Shown: positions 53,624-62,464, counted from the stretch's first letter. The stretch: DNA of 64,000 nt from Hyphomicrobiales bacterium (GCA_900469475.1 UBXG01000028.1:95618-159617), one strand, 5' to 3'. Made by a program: numbers and translations. Notes: generated from the letters alone by a model not told the origin.

Positions 53624-54514
53624 CTAATTGAGAAGCCTATTCTCACGGAGGCTGGCCGAAGCCATATCAACAAACGTTCGAACCTTCGCAGGAGCATGCC
53701 GGCCCTCGGGATGCAGTATGTGAATGGGCATGGGCGGCTCTTCGTACTCGCCGAGCACGATCTGTAACTCTCCCGCCATCAATGCGGGTCCAATTTGGTA
53801 ATGAAGCACTCTTGTGAGGCCCCATCCCTCGCGTGCTGAATGTATGACAGCTTCGTTGGTATTGCATTGCAGAACCGGCTCAACCGTCACACGCTGATCA
53901 TCGGCAAACCGCCACTCAGGCGATGCCCAAGCTGCAGTCGATGCAGCAATGCGGTGGTATTTGAGATCGGCCGGCGATTTCGGAACACCGTAACGTTCGA
54001 AGTATTTGGGCGAGCCGCACATCACGCGACGAACGGTTCCCACCTTGATAGCGGTAACGCCTGAATCCGGGAGATGACCAATGCGAATGGCCACATCGAT
54101 GCCTTCATCCACGATGTTAACTGGCCGATCGACGAAAAGCGTTTTCGCCTTCACCGTGGAGTATGTGTCGAGATAGCGCGTCACGATCGGAAGGACGTAC
54201 ATCTGACCAAATAAAACTGATGCTGTGATGTAGAGAGTTCCTGTCGGAGTGGCGTACGAACCACCGGCCGCCGCTTCCGCCTCTGCTATATCTGCCAGGA
54301 TCCGGCGGCAATCGTCAAAATAACGCGCTCCGGCCTCGGTCATCTTCACTGAGCGAGTTGTTCGGACAAAGAGACGAGCCCCGATCAGGTCTTCCAAAGA
54401 CGCGACTGCACGAGTGACAGCCGGGGCGCTCATGAACATCTGGCGAGCGGTATCTGCGAAACTTTCGGTTTCAGCAACCTTCACGAAAATCCGCATTGCC
54501 TGCCAACGGTCCAT
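53624..54514 (-). CDS. LysR-family transcriptional regulator
   Basis: This 296-residue LysR protein has an N-terminal winged helix (WQAMRIFVKVAETESFADTARQM, SAPAVTRAVASLEDLIGARLFVR) and a substrate-binding domain (residues 90-290). Its effector domain has RPVNIVDEGIDVAIRIGHLPDSG, typical of the CrgA/YafC-like branch. It sits between the hydrolase and the AhpD-like/NTF2 genes and is a candidate reader of the shared motif found upstream of three neighbours. Confidence 0.9.
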   Translation of the reverse strand: MDRWQAMRIFVKVAETESFADTARQMFMSAPAVTRAVASLEDLIGARLFVRTTRSVKMTEAGARYFDDCRRILADIAEAEAAAGGSYATPTGTLYITASVLFGQMYVLPIVTRYLDTYSTVKAKTLFVDRPVNIVDEGIDVAIRIGHLPDSGVTAIKVGTVRRVMCGSPKYFERYGVPKSPADLKYHRIAASTAAWASPEWRFADDQRVTVEPVLQCNTNEAVIHSAREGWGLTRVLHYQIGPALMAGELQIVLGEYEEPPMPIHILHPEGRHAPAKVRTFVDMASASLRENRLLN

Positions 54515-54569
54515 CTACTCCCCCAAAGCACTCGGTTTTCCAATACTTTAAGTGCTCGAAACCGAAGCC

Positions 54570-54902
54570 TCAAGGGGCATCACGCCAAATATCAAGGTTG
54601 ATTGGGTTAGCGCGGATGGCTTGCGCAATGCGTTCTATTTCCGCACAGGCTTCTACAGAAAGGCCAGCGTATAATGCGCGCTGGCGGCTTTCCTGGCAGG
54701 CATCCAGCGCAAGCGAGATCGCCACCGAGATCTTGAAATCGAAGCTGGAACCGCACCTTGCAACGTCCATCTCAGCGCCGGTCATGCCGAGGGCACGGCC
54801 GGCTTCCTCCTGCTTCCCGAGTAAGGGCTGGCCCGCACTGGTTCCGGCAAGAGCAAGCTCTATTGAAAGCCTCACCCGTGGATCAATTGACGAGCCGACC
54901 AT
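54570..54902 (-). CDS. Small AhpD-like fold protein without the CxxC motif
   Basis: This 110-residue helical protein opens MVGSSIDPRVRLSIELALAG; the core AEMDVARCGSSFDFKISVAIS resembles carboxymuconolactone decarboxylase/AhpD proteins, but there is no CxxC pair, so peroxidase activity is unlikely. The ATG at 54902 has GGGGAGATT upstream; a longer frame to 55097 runs antiparallel through the NTF2-like gene and is not family-like. It lies 23 nt after the NTF2-like gene and is probably co-transcribed with it. Function is uncertain. Confidence 0.6.
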   Translation of the reverse strand: MVGSSIDPRVRLSIELALAGTSAGQPLLGKQEEAGRALGMTGAEMDVARCGSSFDFKISVAISLALDACQESRQRALYAGLSVEACAEIERIAQAIRANPINLDIWRDAP

Positions 54903-54925
54903 TTTCAATCTCCCCGATGTGCGGG

Positions 54926-55390
54926 CTAAAATCCGAAGCCGCTCAACCCCGGCTGGTCGTCCGGCCGGCGGCCCAGCGGCCAACGGAACTTGCGATCGGC
55001 TTCGGCGATCGGGTGTTCGTTGATGCTTGCATGGCGCTCCCGCATCAGGCCATCCTCGGCAAATTCCCAGTTCTCGTTGCCATAGGCGCGGAACCACTGG
55101 CCGCTGTCGTCGCGATATTCATAGGCATATCGGACGGCGATATGGTTACCGGTGAAGGCCCACAATTCCTTGATCAGGCGATAGTCGAGCTCCTTTTTCC
55201 ACTTGCGGGTCAAGAAGGCCTCGGCCTCGGCACGGTTCTTTGCGAACTCGGCGCGATTGCGCCAACGTGTATCGAGCGTATAGGCAAGCGCCACCTTGGC
55301 GGGGTCGCGGCTATTCCAGCCGTCTTCTGCCAGACGGACCTTTTCGATTGCGCTCTGTTCAGTGAATGGGGGAAGCGGGGGACGGGACAT
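54926..55390 (-). CDS. DUF1348/NTF2-like (SnoaL-fold) protein
   Basis: This 154-residue NTF2-fold protein has the DUF1348 signature stretches LAEDGWNSRDPAKVALAYT, DTRWRNRAEF, FLTRKWKKELDYRLIKELW and FRAYGNENWEF. Family members form small cone-shaped ligand pockets; their activity is mostly undefined. The ATG at 55390 has AGAGGAAC upstream; a TTG at 55396 is less likely. It precedes the small AhpD-like gene in the same direction. Confidence 0.85.
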   Translation of the reverse strand: MSRPPLPPFTEQSAIEKVRLAEDGWNSRDPAKVALAYTLDTRWRNRAEFAKNRAEAEAFLTRKWKKELDYRLIKELWAFTGNHIAVRYAYEYRDDSGQWFRAYGNENWEFAEDGLMRERHASINEHPIAEADRKFRWPLGRRPDDQPGLSGFGF

Positions 55391-55481
55391 GTTCAAGTTC
55401 CTCTGAGGTTAATATTTGACTTGGGGCGGGAGGCGGTACGTCTTGCACCGCCTCCAGGCCAAGCGTCATGCGGCGACGCGA

Positions 55482-56005
55482 TCAATGCGGGGGAAGTCCG
55501 ATCTCGGTATCGAGGGCCTCGTTCACGTAGTTCGTGAAGGTGTTGAGGGCGACATGGGCGATGATCTCGGCGTCGCTGTATCCGGCGTCACGGACCTTAG
55601 TGATCTCGGCTGGCGCGACGGAACCACGAGCCACTGTCAGTGCCCGGGTGAATTCGACTCGGCAGCTGCCTTGGGATCGTTCGAGGTGCCGCTGCGGTTG
55701 GCAGCGATCTCGCTCCCATCGAGCTTGGCAAACTTCGTACCGGTGAAGGTGTGGGCCGAGAGGCAGTAGTCACAGCCGTTGGCCTCAGTCATGGCGAGCG
55801 CGATGCGTTCGCGGGTCGCCGGCGGCAGCTTGCCTTTGCCGAGTGCGCTCTGGAGCGACGTCAAGCCCGTCAATGCGGCGGAGCTGTTGGAAACCAGCTG
55901 GAAGATGTTCGGAACGGAACCAATCTGCTTTTGGATGGTATCGAGGATCGGACGGGAGGTTTCTGAAGCTTCATCGATGGTTGCGGGGGTAGGAATGCGT
56001 GACAT
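55482..56005 (-). pseudogene. Carboxymuconolactone decarboxylase/AhpD-family gene with a frameshift
   Basis: From the ATG at 56005 the frame gives MSRIPTPATIDEASE and the AhpD active-site motif NGCDYCLSAH (CxxC plus His, about residues 77-84), then derails after AAA and stops at 55637. The next frame resumes RVEFTRALTVARG and runs on as APAEITKVRDAGYSDAEII to a stop at 55482. Joined, they make a normal 173-residue peroxidase-like protein. One base is missing around 55660-55672 (524 bp instead of 525). This may be real decay or a sequencing error. The catalytic part is intact; the C-terminal helices are replaced by a short tail. A shared motif is 103 nt upstream. Confidence 0.75.
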
Positions 56006-56097
56006 TATATTCTGCTTTTTCGTTTGAAGAGACGCCGCTCTCTTGAGATTGGATATGATCCGGTGGGGCATCTTGCTGAAGATCGAAAGGGAACAAG

Positions 56098-56108
56098 GGA
56101 CTGTTACG
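56098..56108 (-). promoter_or_regulatory. Shared upstream motif, copy 2 (CGTAACAGTCC)
   Basis: On the minus strand CGTAACAGTCC followed by CTTGTTCC begins 103 nt before the AhpD-like start at 56005. It matches copy 1 over CGTAAYARTCCCTTGT with two transitions, and copy 3 exactly over the 11-nt core. Confidence 0.55.
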
Positions 56109-56130
56109 CTGAACGCAGCAATCGAGCCCT

Positions 56131-56232
56131 GAGAGCAATTCCAGGAAAAGTGCGCAGCAGTTTTCCTGGAATTGCGTGAAAACAATGAGATAGAGCAGCT
56201 CAGAGATTCCGTGAAAAACTGAACCGCTCTAG
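56131..56232. repeat. Two-hairpin intergenic repeat of rhizobial RIME type
   Basis: GCAATTCCAGGAAAA (56135-56149) and TTTTCCTGGAATTGC (56161-56175) form a perfect 15-bp stem. It is followed by GTGAAAACAATGAGATAG and a second imperfect stem, AGAGCAGCTCAG (56192-56203) with CTGAACCGCTCT (56219-56230). This two-palindrome plan and the GGAATTGC/GAACCGCTCT ends match the short mosaic elements common between rhizobial genes. It overlaps the stop codon of the fusion reductase gene and may act as its transcript end. Confidence 0.75.
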
Positions 56233-58286
56233 ACAGCAAGCTGCAGGCCCTTTTCCTGGTCAGCAGGAACTGTGCAGCACAGAAGCACTTCGTCGGCGTC
56301 GATCTTCGCGGTGGGCTGCTTGACGTAAGCGACGGCGCCCTTGACGAGTTTCGTCCGGCACGTGCCGCAGTTGCCTTCCCGACAACTGAATTCGGGCTCG
56401 AGGCCACGTGCCTCGGCAAGTTCCAGGAGAGTGCCGGAACCAGGGGTCCACCGCGCTTCTTTCAGGGAATTCGTGAATATGACCGGCACAGGCTTTTCCG
56501 ACGGCTGCGTGGTGGAAGACACAGCTGCTGGTGTGGGTTGCCCTGTGCGAATGAGCGACGACGGACCGAAGGCTTCCGCATGGATACGATCGTCAGCAAT
56601 GTTGAAACCCCGCAGCCCGTCATAAAGACCTTGGGTAAACTGGGCAGGTCCGCAGAGATAGAAATCATAGTCGTTGAAGGGAAGAAACCGCGTCAGCATG
56701 GCCGTGTCGATCCGCCCGGCCGCGTCGAAGTCCCTGCCCTCTTCAGCATCCGTGGTGTCACTGAGGATCCTGACCAAGCGCACGACGCCCTTTGTCGCAC
56801 CGACAAGGTCGGCGATCTCCTTGTCAAACGGTCGATCGGCCTTGGAGCGAGCCGCGTAGAACAACGTGACCGGACGGACACGTTGCTTGCGGAACCCCTC
56901 GTAAACGATATGACGGAGCATCGCGAGCAGCGGCGTGATACCGACGCCGCCTGCCAGAAGAACCGCTGGGCGTGTCGCGCGGACGTCGATGCTGAAGTCG
57001 CCGGCCGGCGCGCGCGCCTCTATGACATCGCCGACGGCAATAGTATCGTGCAGGAATTGCGACACCTGGCCGTCTCGCTTGACGCTGATGCGGTAGATAC
57101 CGTCGGACGGCGCGACCGAGAGCGTGTAGGTGCGAATGACCGACTTTCCTTCGCCGGGCAGCTTGATGCGTATGGGGAGATGCTGACCCGCGTTGTGAGG
57201 GAGTAGCCCCGCGTCATCGCCAGGCTGCAGATGGAAAGATTTGATCGTCGCGCTTTCATCGACAATGGCGGTGACGGTCATTGGCCGCCAGCTTTTGGCA
57301 ATCTCTGTAGCGAGAAGGCGGTCCGCCGCTTGCTGCCAGCTCCCCGTCATCAGGGAACTCGGCGACCAGCCGTCTTTCTGAAAAGCCCATCTCGAAGCCA
57401 GTGCATTGCGGCGACGAACGAGACGTGTCGGCTTGAATGTCCAAAAGCGCTCAGCGCCCTGGAAGGCGGCGATCTCGGGCGAGTCGAAAATGACCTCGGC
57501 TGTCCCCGTCATCTGCAACATATCGCCGGTGTTGAAATCCACGAACAGAAGTCCTGCCTTTCCGTTCATCAGGATGTTGCCAAGCGTCGCGAAGAAGAGA
57601 TTTCCGTCGAAATCGGGGATTGTCAGGACCCCATCGTCACCGATGCGAACAAACCCGGTGTTCCCGCCGCGATGTGAGACGTCCACCTGGCGCCGGTCTT
57701 CGCGATCGACGTAGGAGGCAACGAAAAACGCGTCAGCTTCTCGAATAGTCGTGCGTGCCTGATCATCAAGTGCAGGCAGTTCCTCAACCTCACCTTTAAA
57801 CAAGGTTCCCGGCTGGCGCTCGAACGCGAAGTCGCGCAGCTGAATGTAGCGCGGGCAATTTCCGAAGCTTTGGTCAACATCGACGCGGAAACCGCCATCG
57901 ATCGTCGAGACAAAACCATTCATGCGGTTGCGGCGACGCGTGTGCATCTCGATACCGAGAAGACCAATCGGCAAGCCGTCGGCCAGTCCTTCGCTTGCTG
58001 GGTCGCTCGGATCTCGCGTCGCGGCAATGTCCAAAACGACGGGAGAGGGTGACGACATGAAACCAGGCTGGCCTTCGACAAAAGTCGCCCAGGCTTCGCC
58101 AGATTGATCGACGCTGCCGAGAACGATGAAAGGCAATTGGGCGTAGAAGTCCCGGTGCTGGTCGGGCATGAAATCGCGAACGACACGCTGGCCGACCGAG
58201 GCCATGCGTTCCTTTACGCCGAGCTTTTCCTGGATAAAGGTCTCGCCTTCATGCCACGTCGGCAGTTTCGTAAGGTTCATAGACAT
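56229..58286 (-). CDS. Fusion flavoprotein: PNPOx-like FMN domain, FAD/NAD(P)H reductase, 2Fe-2S ferredoxin
   Basis: This 685-residue three-part redox protein has a pyridoxamine-phosphate-oxidase-like FMN-binding domain (about residues 40-320; DFYAQLPFIVLGSVDQ), a ferredoxin reductase-type domain (about 335-570) with FAD motif RTYTLS and nucleotide motif GGVGITPLLAML, and a plant-type 2Fe-2S domain near the C-terminus with CREGNCGTC plus a distal Cys in LLCCT. Electrons would pass from NAD(P)H through FAD to the iron-sulfur centre and perhaps to the FMN domain. The ATG at 58286 has GGAGAACG upstream. It follows the glutathione transferase gene by 58 nt. Physiological substrate is unknown; defence against electrophiles or nitric-oxide-like stress is inferred from context. 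Confidence 0.85.
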   Translation of the reverse strand: MSMNLTKLPTWHEGETFIQEKLGVKERMASVGQRVVRDFMPDQHRDFYAQLPFIVLGSVDQSGEAWATFVEGQPGFMSSPSPVVLDIAATRDPSDPASEGLADGLPIGLLGIEMHTRRRNRMNGFVSTIDGGFRVDVDQSFGNCPRYIQLRDFAFERQPGTLFKGEVEELPALDDQARTTIREADAFFVASYVDREDRRQVDVSHRGGNTGFVRIGDDGVLTIPDFDGNLFFATLGNILMNGKAGLLFVDFNTGDMLQMTGTAEVIFDSPEIAAFQGAERFWTFKPTRLVRRRNALASRWAFQKDGWSPSSLMTGSWQQAADRLLATEIAKSWRPMTVTAIVDESATIKSFHLQPGDDAGLLPHNAGQHLPIRIKLPGEGKSVIRTYTLSVAPSDGIYRISVKRDGQVSQFLHDTIAVGDVIEARAPAGDFSIDVRATRPAVLLAGGVGITPLLAMLRHIVYEGFRKQRVRPVTLFYAARSKADRPFDKEIADLVGATKGVVRLVRILSDTTDAEEGRDFDAAGRIDTAMLTRFLPFNDYDFYLCGPAQFTQGLYDGLRGFNIADDRIHAEAFGPSSLIRTGQPTPAAVSSTTQPSEKPVPVIFTNSLKEARWTPGSGTLLELAEARGLEPEFSCREGNCGTCRTKLVKGAVAYVKQPTAKIDADEVLLCCTVPADQEKGLQLAV

Positions 58287-58344
58287 CGGCGTTCTCCAGA
58301 GAAGGAAGCGGGGGCGTGCGAGGCGTCGCACGCCCTATCGAGGC

Positions 58345-58956
58345 TTAGGCGGCAAGGCCAACGGACGTTTTCACGAAGTCGACGAAGCCTGGAAGTTGTT
58401 CGACGCGGGCAAGGAGGGCATTGACGGACGGATAGGCGCTAAGGTCGACATTGCCTTCCGGCGCGCGCGCGACATAGCTGTAGATCGCGACGTCGGCGAT
58501 CGTCGGGCGGTTGCCCACCAGCCATTCACGCCCTTGCAGCTGGTTCTCGATCCGGCCGAGGATGGTATGGGCACGCCCGATCACCTCTTCCGGGTTGAAC
58601 TTGGCGCCGAACACCGTGACCAGACGCGCAGCTGCCGGACCGTATGCGATCTCACCGGCAGCAGCCGAGAGCCACCGCTGAACTTCGGCCGCTCCTTTTG
58701 CATCTTCAGGAAGCCATGCCGTCTGACCTGCCTTCTTGGCGACGTAGACTAGGATCGCGTTGGAATCCGAAATGAAGAAATCGCCATCCGCCAGCACCGG
58801 CACTTGGCCGAAGGGGTTCATCTTGAGGAAGTCGGGCTGCTTGTGGGCGCCAGCTTGCAAATCGACCTCGACCAGCTCGTGGGGAAGCCCGATCAGGGAA
58901 AGGAAGAGCCGGGCGCGGTGAGAGTGACCGGACAGCGGATGGTGATAGAGTTTCAT
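58345..58956 (-). CDS. Glutathione S-transferase
   Basis: This 203-residue GST has an N-terminal thioredoxin-like domain (MKLYHHPLSGHSHRARLFL, MNPFGQVPVLADGD with the cis-Pro, DSNAILVYVA as the glutathione-binding Ser region) and an all-helical C-terminal domain with the conserved NRPTIADVAIYSY. The ATG at 58956 has GCAGGAGCG upstream; the longer frame upstream has no family match. It is first in a unit with the fusion reductase, and the shared motif lies 105 nt upstream. Confidence 0.9.
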   Translation of the reverse strand: MKLYHHPLSGHSHRARLFLSLIGLPHELVEVDLQAGAHKQPDFLKMNPFGQVPVLADGDFFISDSNAILVYVAKKAGQTAWLPEDAKGAAEVQRWLSAAAGEIAYGPAAARLVTVFGAKFNPEEVIGRAHTILGRIENQLQGREWLVGNRPTIADVAIYSYVARAPEGNVDLSAYPSVNALLARVEQLPGFVDFVKTSVGLAA

Positions 58957-59050
58957 GTGATCGCTCCTGCTTGAAGGTCGGGTTCGTTCCTGATCCGTGG
59001 ACACAGGATGCAATGCGCGATCGCGCGGCTGAATACTCATGTTTGACATT

Positions 59051-59061
59051 GGACTGTTACG
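59051..59061 (-). promoter_or_regulatory. Shared upstream motif, copy 3 (CGTAACAGTCC)
   Basis: On the minus strand CGTAACAGTCC followed by AATGTC begins 105 nt before the glutathione transferase start at 58956, identical over 11 bases to copy 2. Nearly fixed spacing to the start codon in three genes argues for a functional promoter element. Confidence 0.55.
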
Positions 59062-59131
59062 CTGCATGAAACAGTGCCGTAACCGCCGAGAATGACAGGT
59101 GAGCTTCGCATCTGCACGATTGAGCAATCCT

Positions 59132-60055
59132 CTAAATTGAAGAACGGCTCTCAACGTTCAGGTTTGCCCTCAAAGCCTTGATCAGGTCGATGAACCGGCG
59201 CAGCTTTGCCGGGATATTGCGCCTTCCGGGATAGTAGAGACATAGCCCCGGGTATGGCGGGGTCCAATCGGAGAGGACCTGCTCCAGCCTTCCAGCGGCC
59301 ACATCGTCGGCGATCTGCCATTCGTTCAGATAGGCAAGTCCGGCTCCATCGCGGGCCGCCCGGAGCATCAGATCGCTGTCATCAAGCGTGAGCTTGCCCG
59401 GAACGTCGAGCGCGAAAGCCTCTCCCCTTCGCTCGAACTCCCAGCGGTAGATCGCGCCGCTCGCCATTCGGGCGCGGATACAATGGTGATCGTGAAGGTC
59501 AGCCGGAACCTGTGGTTTTCCATAGCGTCGGAAGTATTCGACCGATCCGACGATGGCAGGGCGGATGCTGTCGTCGATCGGGACAACCACCATGTCAGGG
59601 GGAACGGCCTCCCGGATCCTTATTCCGGCATCGAAGCCCTTTGCGTTGACGTCGACCAGCGCGCCCTCGGTGACGATCTCCACCGACATCAGCGGGTTCC
59701 GGCGCATGTATTCCAGGATCAGCGGCGTCAGGATCATCCGCGTTGCGCCGAGCGAGGTGTTGATGCGCAAGGTGCCCGTCGCTTCTGCCCGATGTTCATC
59801 GACATGCTCGACGGCGCTACGGATCGCCTCCAGCGCCGGACCGACGCTTGCTACGAACTGTTCGCCTGCTGCTGAAAGGACCACGCTCCGCGTCGAGCGA
59901 TTGAACAGTCTGACACCCATGCGGGTCTCCAGCGTGGCGATCTGCTGGCTGAGGGATGATGAGGAAATTCCCAGTTCGCGAGCCGCCGCCCGAAACCCAC
60001 CTTGGGAAGAAACGGCGAGAACCGCCTCGAGTTCAGCAAGCGAGCCACGCATCAT
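59132..60055 (-). CDS. LysR-family transcriptional regulator
   Basis: This 307-residue LysR protein has a winged helix near the start (GSLAELEAVLAVSSQGGFRAAARELGISSSSLSQQIATLE) and an effector domain with GALVDVNAKGFDAGIRI and CIRARMASGAIYRWEFE. The start at 60055 (MMRGS) is chosen over longer frames because the helix-turn-helix begins a few residues in. It is divergent from the aldehyde dehydrogenase gene and probably regulates it. Confidence 0.9.
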   Translation of the reverse strand: MMRGSLAELEAVLAVSSQGGFRAAARELGISSSSLSQQIATLETRMGVRLFNRSTRSVVLSAAGEQFVASVGPALEAIRSAVEHVDEHRAEATGTLRINTSLGATRMILTPLILEYMRRNPLMSVEIVTEGALVDVNAKGFDAGIRIREAVPPDMVVVPIDDSIRPAIVGSVEYFRRYGKPQVPADLHDHHCIRARMASGAIYRWEFERRGEAFALDVPGKLTLDDSDLMLRAARDGAGLAYLNEWQIADDVAAGRLEQVLSDWTPPYPGLCLYYPGRRNIPAKLRRFIDLIKALRANLNVESRSSI

Positions 60056-60151
60056 TGTCCGTAATTTCCTATCAGCCTGAGCACTTTTGGCCAACTTATC
60101 AGGACAATCCCGAAATGCCAGATATGCCTCAACAGCCAAAAGGAGTTAGAA

Positions 60152-61567
60152 ATGTACGACATCGACAAAATCTACATCGACGGGCAGTTTGTCACGCCTC
60201 GCGCGACAGAGACGGCCGATCTCCACAATCCGTCAACGGAGGAGAAGATCGGCACGGCCAGACTGGGTAGCGTCGAAGATGCGCGAGAGGCGGTTGCGGC
60301 GGCGAAACGTGCTTTCCCCGCGTTTTCGCGCACCACGAAAGCTGAGCGCATCGACATGCTAAGGCGGTTGAACGCCGCCGTCGCCGCGCGCGTCTCCGAT
60401 CTGACGGAAGCTATGGCGCTTGAGTACGGTGCTCCGCAGACCTTCACGCGGTTCGCCATTCGCCATGCCGCCTCAAGCTTCCTGACCATGGCGAAGGTTC
60501 TAGAGAACTATGACTTCGAGCGCCGTATAGGTCGAGCGCGCGTGGTCATGCAGTCGGTCGGTGTCGCCGCCGCCATCACGCCGTGGAACAGTAACATCGG
60601 CTTCATCACCTCGAAGCTCGCAACTGCCATCGCCGCCGGCTCGACCATCGTCATCAAACCGAGCGAGATGAGCGCGATGCAAACGCAGGTCCTGGCCGAA
60701 TGCCTGCATGGAGCGGGGTTGCCGAAAGGTGTGTTCAACATCGTCAACGGGCTCGGCAATGTCGTCGGCGCGGAACTCAGCCGGCATCCGGATATCGCGA
60801 AGGTGACCTTCACCGGATCCACCGCGGTCGGCAGGGAAATCCTGCGTAGCGCGGCCGACACCTTCAAGCGCGTCACGCTGGAGCTTGGCGGCAAGGGTCC
60901 GAACATCATTCTCGACGACGCCGATCTGGATGTGGCCATCCCCGCCGTGCTGCGGATGGGCTTCATCAACAGCGGCCAGTCCTGCATCGCCGGCACCCGC
61001 GTTCTGGTTCCGAACCGTCGGCTAGATGAAGTGCTGGCCAGGCTGAAGCAGGAGACTGAGAGGTTCAAGGTCGGCGCTCCCGATGATCCGGACGCGATGA
61101 TCGGGCCGATGGTCAGTCAGAAGCAGTACGACCGCGTCCAGTCCTATATCGGGCTGGGGACACGAGAGGGCGCCAGCCTCCTGACGGGCGGTCTCGGACG
61201 GCCTACCGGACTGGATCGTGGCTGGTTCGCGAAGCCGACCATATTTACCGGCGTCAACAACCAGATGCGCATCGCGCGCGAGGAGATATTCGGGCCGGTG
61301 CTGTCGGTCATTGGCTATCGTGACGACGACGAAGCCGTGTCCATCGCCAACGATACTTCCTACGGACTTCAGTCCTACCTACATGGCAGCGACGCCTCGC
61401 GCATGCAGGCACTTGCGGATCGATTGGACAGCGGTCGTGTTGTCATCAACGCTGCACCCCATGAGCCGCTTGCTCCCTTCGGTGGCTTCAAGCAGTCGGG
61501 CATCGGCCGCGAGTATGGCGTGTTCGGCCTAGAGGCGTTTCTGGAGCCAAAGGCTATCATCGCTTGA
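60152..61567 (+). CDS. Aldehyde dehydrogenase family protein
   Basis: This 471-residue NAD(P)-dependent aldehyde dehydrogenase has the cofactor site TPWNSNIGFITSKLATAI, FTGSTAVGREI, the general-base Glu in LELGGKGPN (about residue 245) and the catalytic Cys in NSGQSCIAGTRV (about residue 277). EEIFGPVLSV and the terminal SGIGREYGVFGLE are also family-typical. AAAAGGAG precedes the ATG. It oxidises aldehydes to acids, fitting a detoxification role with the neighbouring GST and epoxide-hydrolase-like protein. Confidence 0.9.
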   Translation: MYDIDKIYIDGQFVTPRATETADLHNPSTEEKIGTARLGSVEDAREAVAAAKRAFPAFSRTTKAERIDMLRRLNAAVAARVSDLTEAMALEYGAPQTFTRFAIRHAASSFLTMAKVLENYDFERRIGRARVVMQSVGVAAAITPWNSNIGFITSKLATAIAAGSTIVIKPSEMSAMQTQVLAECLHGAGLPKGVFNIVNGLGNVVGAELSRHPDIAKVTFTGSTAVGREILRSAADTFKRVTLELGGKGPNIILDDADLDVAIPAVLRMGFINSGQSCIAGTRVLVPNRRLDEVLARLKQETERFKVGAPDDPDAMIGPMVSQKQYDRVQSYIGLGTREGASLLTGGLGRPTGLDRGWFAKPTIFTGVNNQMRIAREEIFGPVLSVIGYRDDDEAVSIANDTSYGLQSYLHGSDASRMQALADRLDSGRVVINAAPHEPLAPFGGFKQSGIGREYGVFGLEAFLEPKAIIA

Positions 61568-61944
61568 GGATAGCCACGACGAGCGGAGCTCGAACTCCGC
61601 GCGTCATCCGCTCTCCTATCTTACGAATCTTGGACCTGCTCTTAAAAGGATCTGAACTTGCGCCGCCCACTCTGGTAGGTAAGCACCTGATTTCACTTGT
61701 CAAAGCTGGTTAGAGACGCGGCGCCGCCGCCAGCAACGGGCCTCTGGGCTTTGAGAACATTCAGGCCTACTGGGCAGGTGACGCAAAACCAACACCTGCC
61801 CAATTGCCGGGTATTCAACTGCGTGGCGCGGTAAAGCTCGCAAGTCATGGTGAATATTTGATTACAGCCACTCGATCGTCGTCTTCCCTTTGACATTGGC
61901 CATGGCGGCTCCCATCTCTCTGCCGCTTGTTTTCGGGAGAGACA
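61568..61944. other. Intergenic stretch with a short hairpin
   Basis: No gene is supported in these 377 bases. GCGGAG (61583-61588) and CTCCGC (61595-61600) form a 6-bp hairpin 16 nt after the aldehyde dehydrogenase stop and may aid termination. The remainder shows no clear structure. Confidence 0.4.
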
Positions 61945-62208
61945 ATGAGAGACTTTGTGAATGCGACGTTCGGGTCCGTTGAACTCGACATCATCAGCCA
62001 GACACTCGAGGAGTGGCGAACTTCAATCGGTATCGACCGTGCCGCCCCGGAATACGAAATCGCGGCCGCCACCGTTGTCACCTTGTTCAGGGAAGGCAAC
62101 CGCACGCTTCCGGAACTTCAGGCTGCAATTTCGGCCCACCAATGGCTCTCTCGGGATGCCGTGGAAATGGCGAAGGTCTCAGTGCATTCCGCAAGTAAGG
62201 CTTCGTAG
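61945..62208 (+). CDS. Small hypothetical protein
   Basis: This 87-residue acidic protein opens MRDFVNATFGSVELDIISQTLEEW. It has no signal peptide or transmembrane segment, and the predicted helices (LPELQAAISAHQWLSRDAVEMA) suggest a small helical fold. The ATG at 61945 has CGGGAGAGA upstream, a good ribosome site. I do not recognise the family. It stands alone between the aldehyde dehydrogenase and the small hydrolase. Confidence 0.5.
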   Translation: MRDFVNATFGSVELDIISQTLEEWRTSIGIDRAAPEYEIAAATVVTLFREGNRTLPELQAAISAHQWLSRDAVEMAKVSVHSASKAS

Positions 62209-62464
62209 GTCGACTAGGTCACTACTTCAAATGTGCAGGACCGTTTGAGGGAACGGTGCGACTACGTTCGCAGGTCTTTCAAAAGTGCTTTCCTTCTGGA
62301 ACGTCGAAGAGACTACGGAAATGCGCGACGGATACGGGAGATGGCTGTTACATCAGGCACGGGGACAAGACGGCACCTGCTGCTGTGGTGGATCGCGGCC
62401 GGCTCTTTTACAACGGCTCCCGCATCGGCATGACAGTGGTATCACGAACGAAGAGAAAATCTGA

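Noticed and set aside
62233..62433. 66-codon frame before the small hydrolase gene
   Set aside because: No ribosome site, no recognisable family and an unlikely Arg-rich start; left as non-coding.
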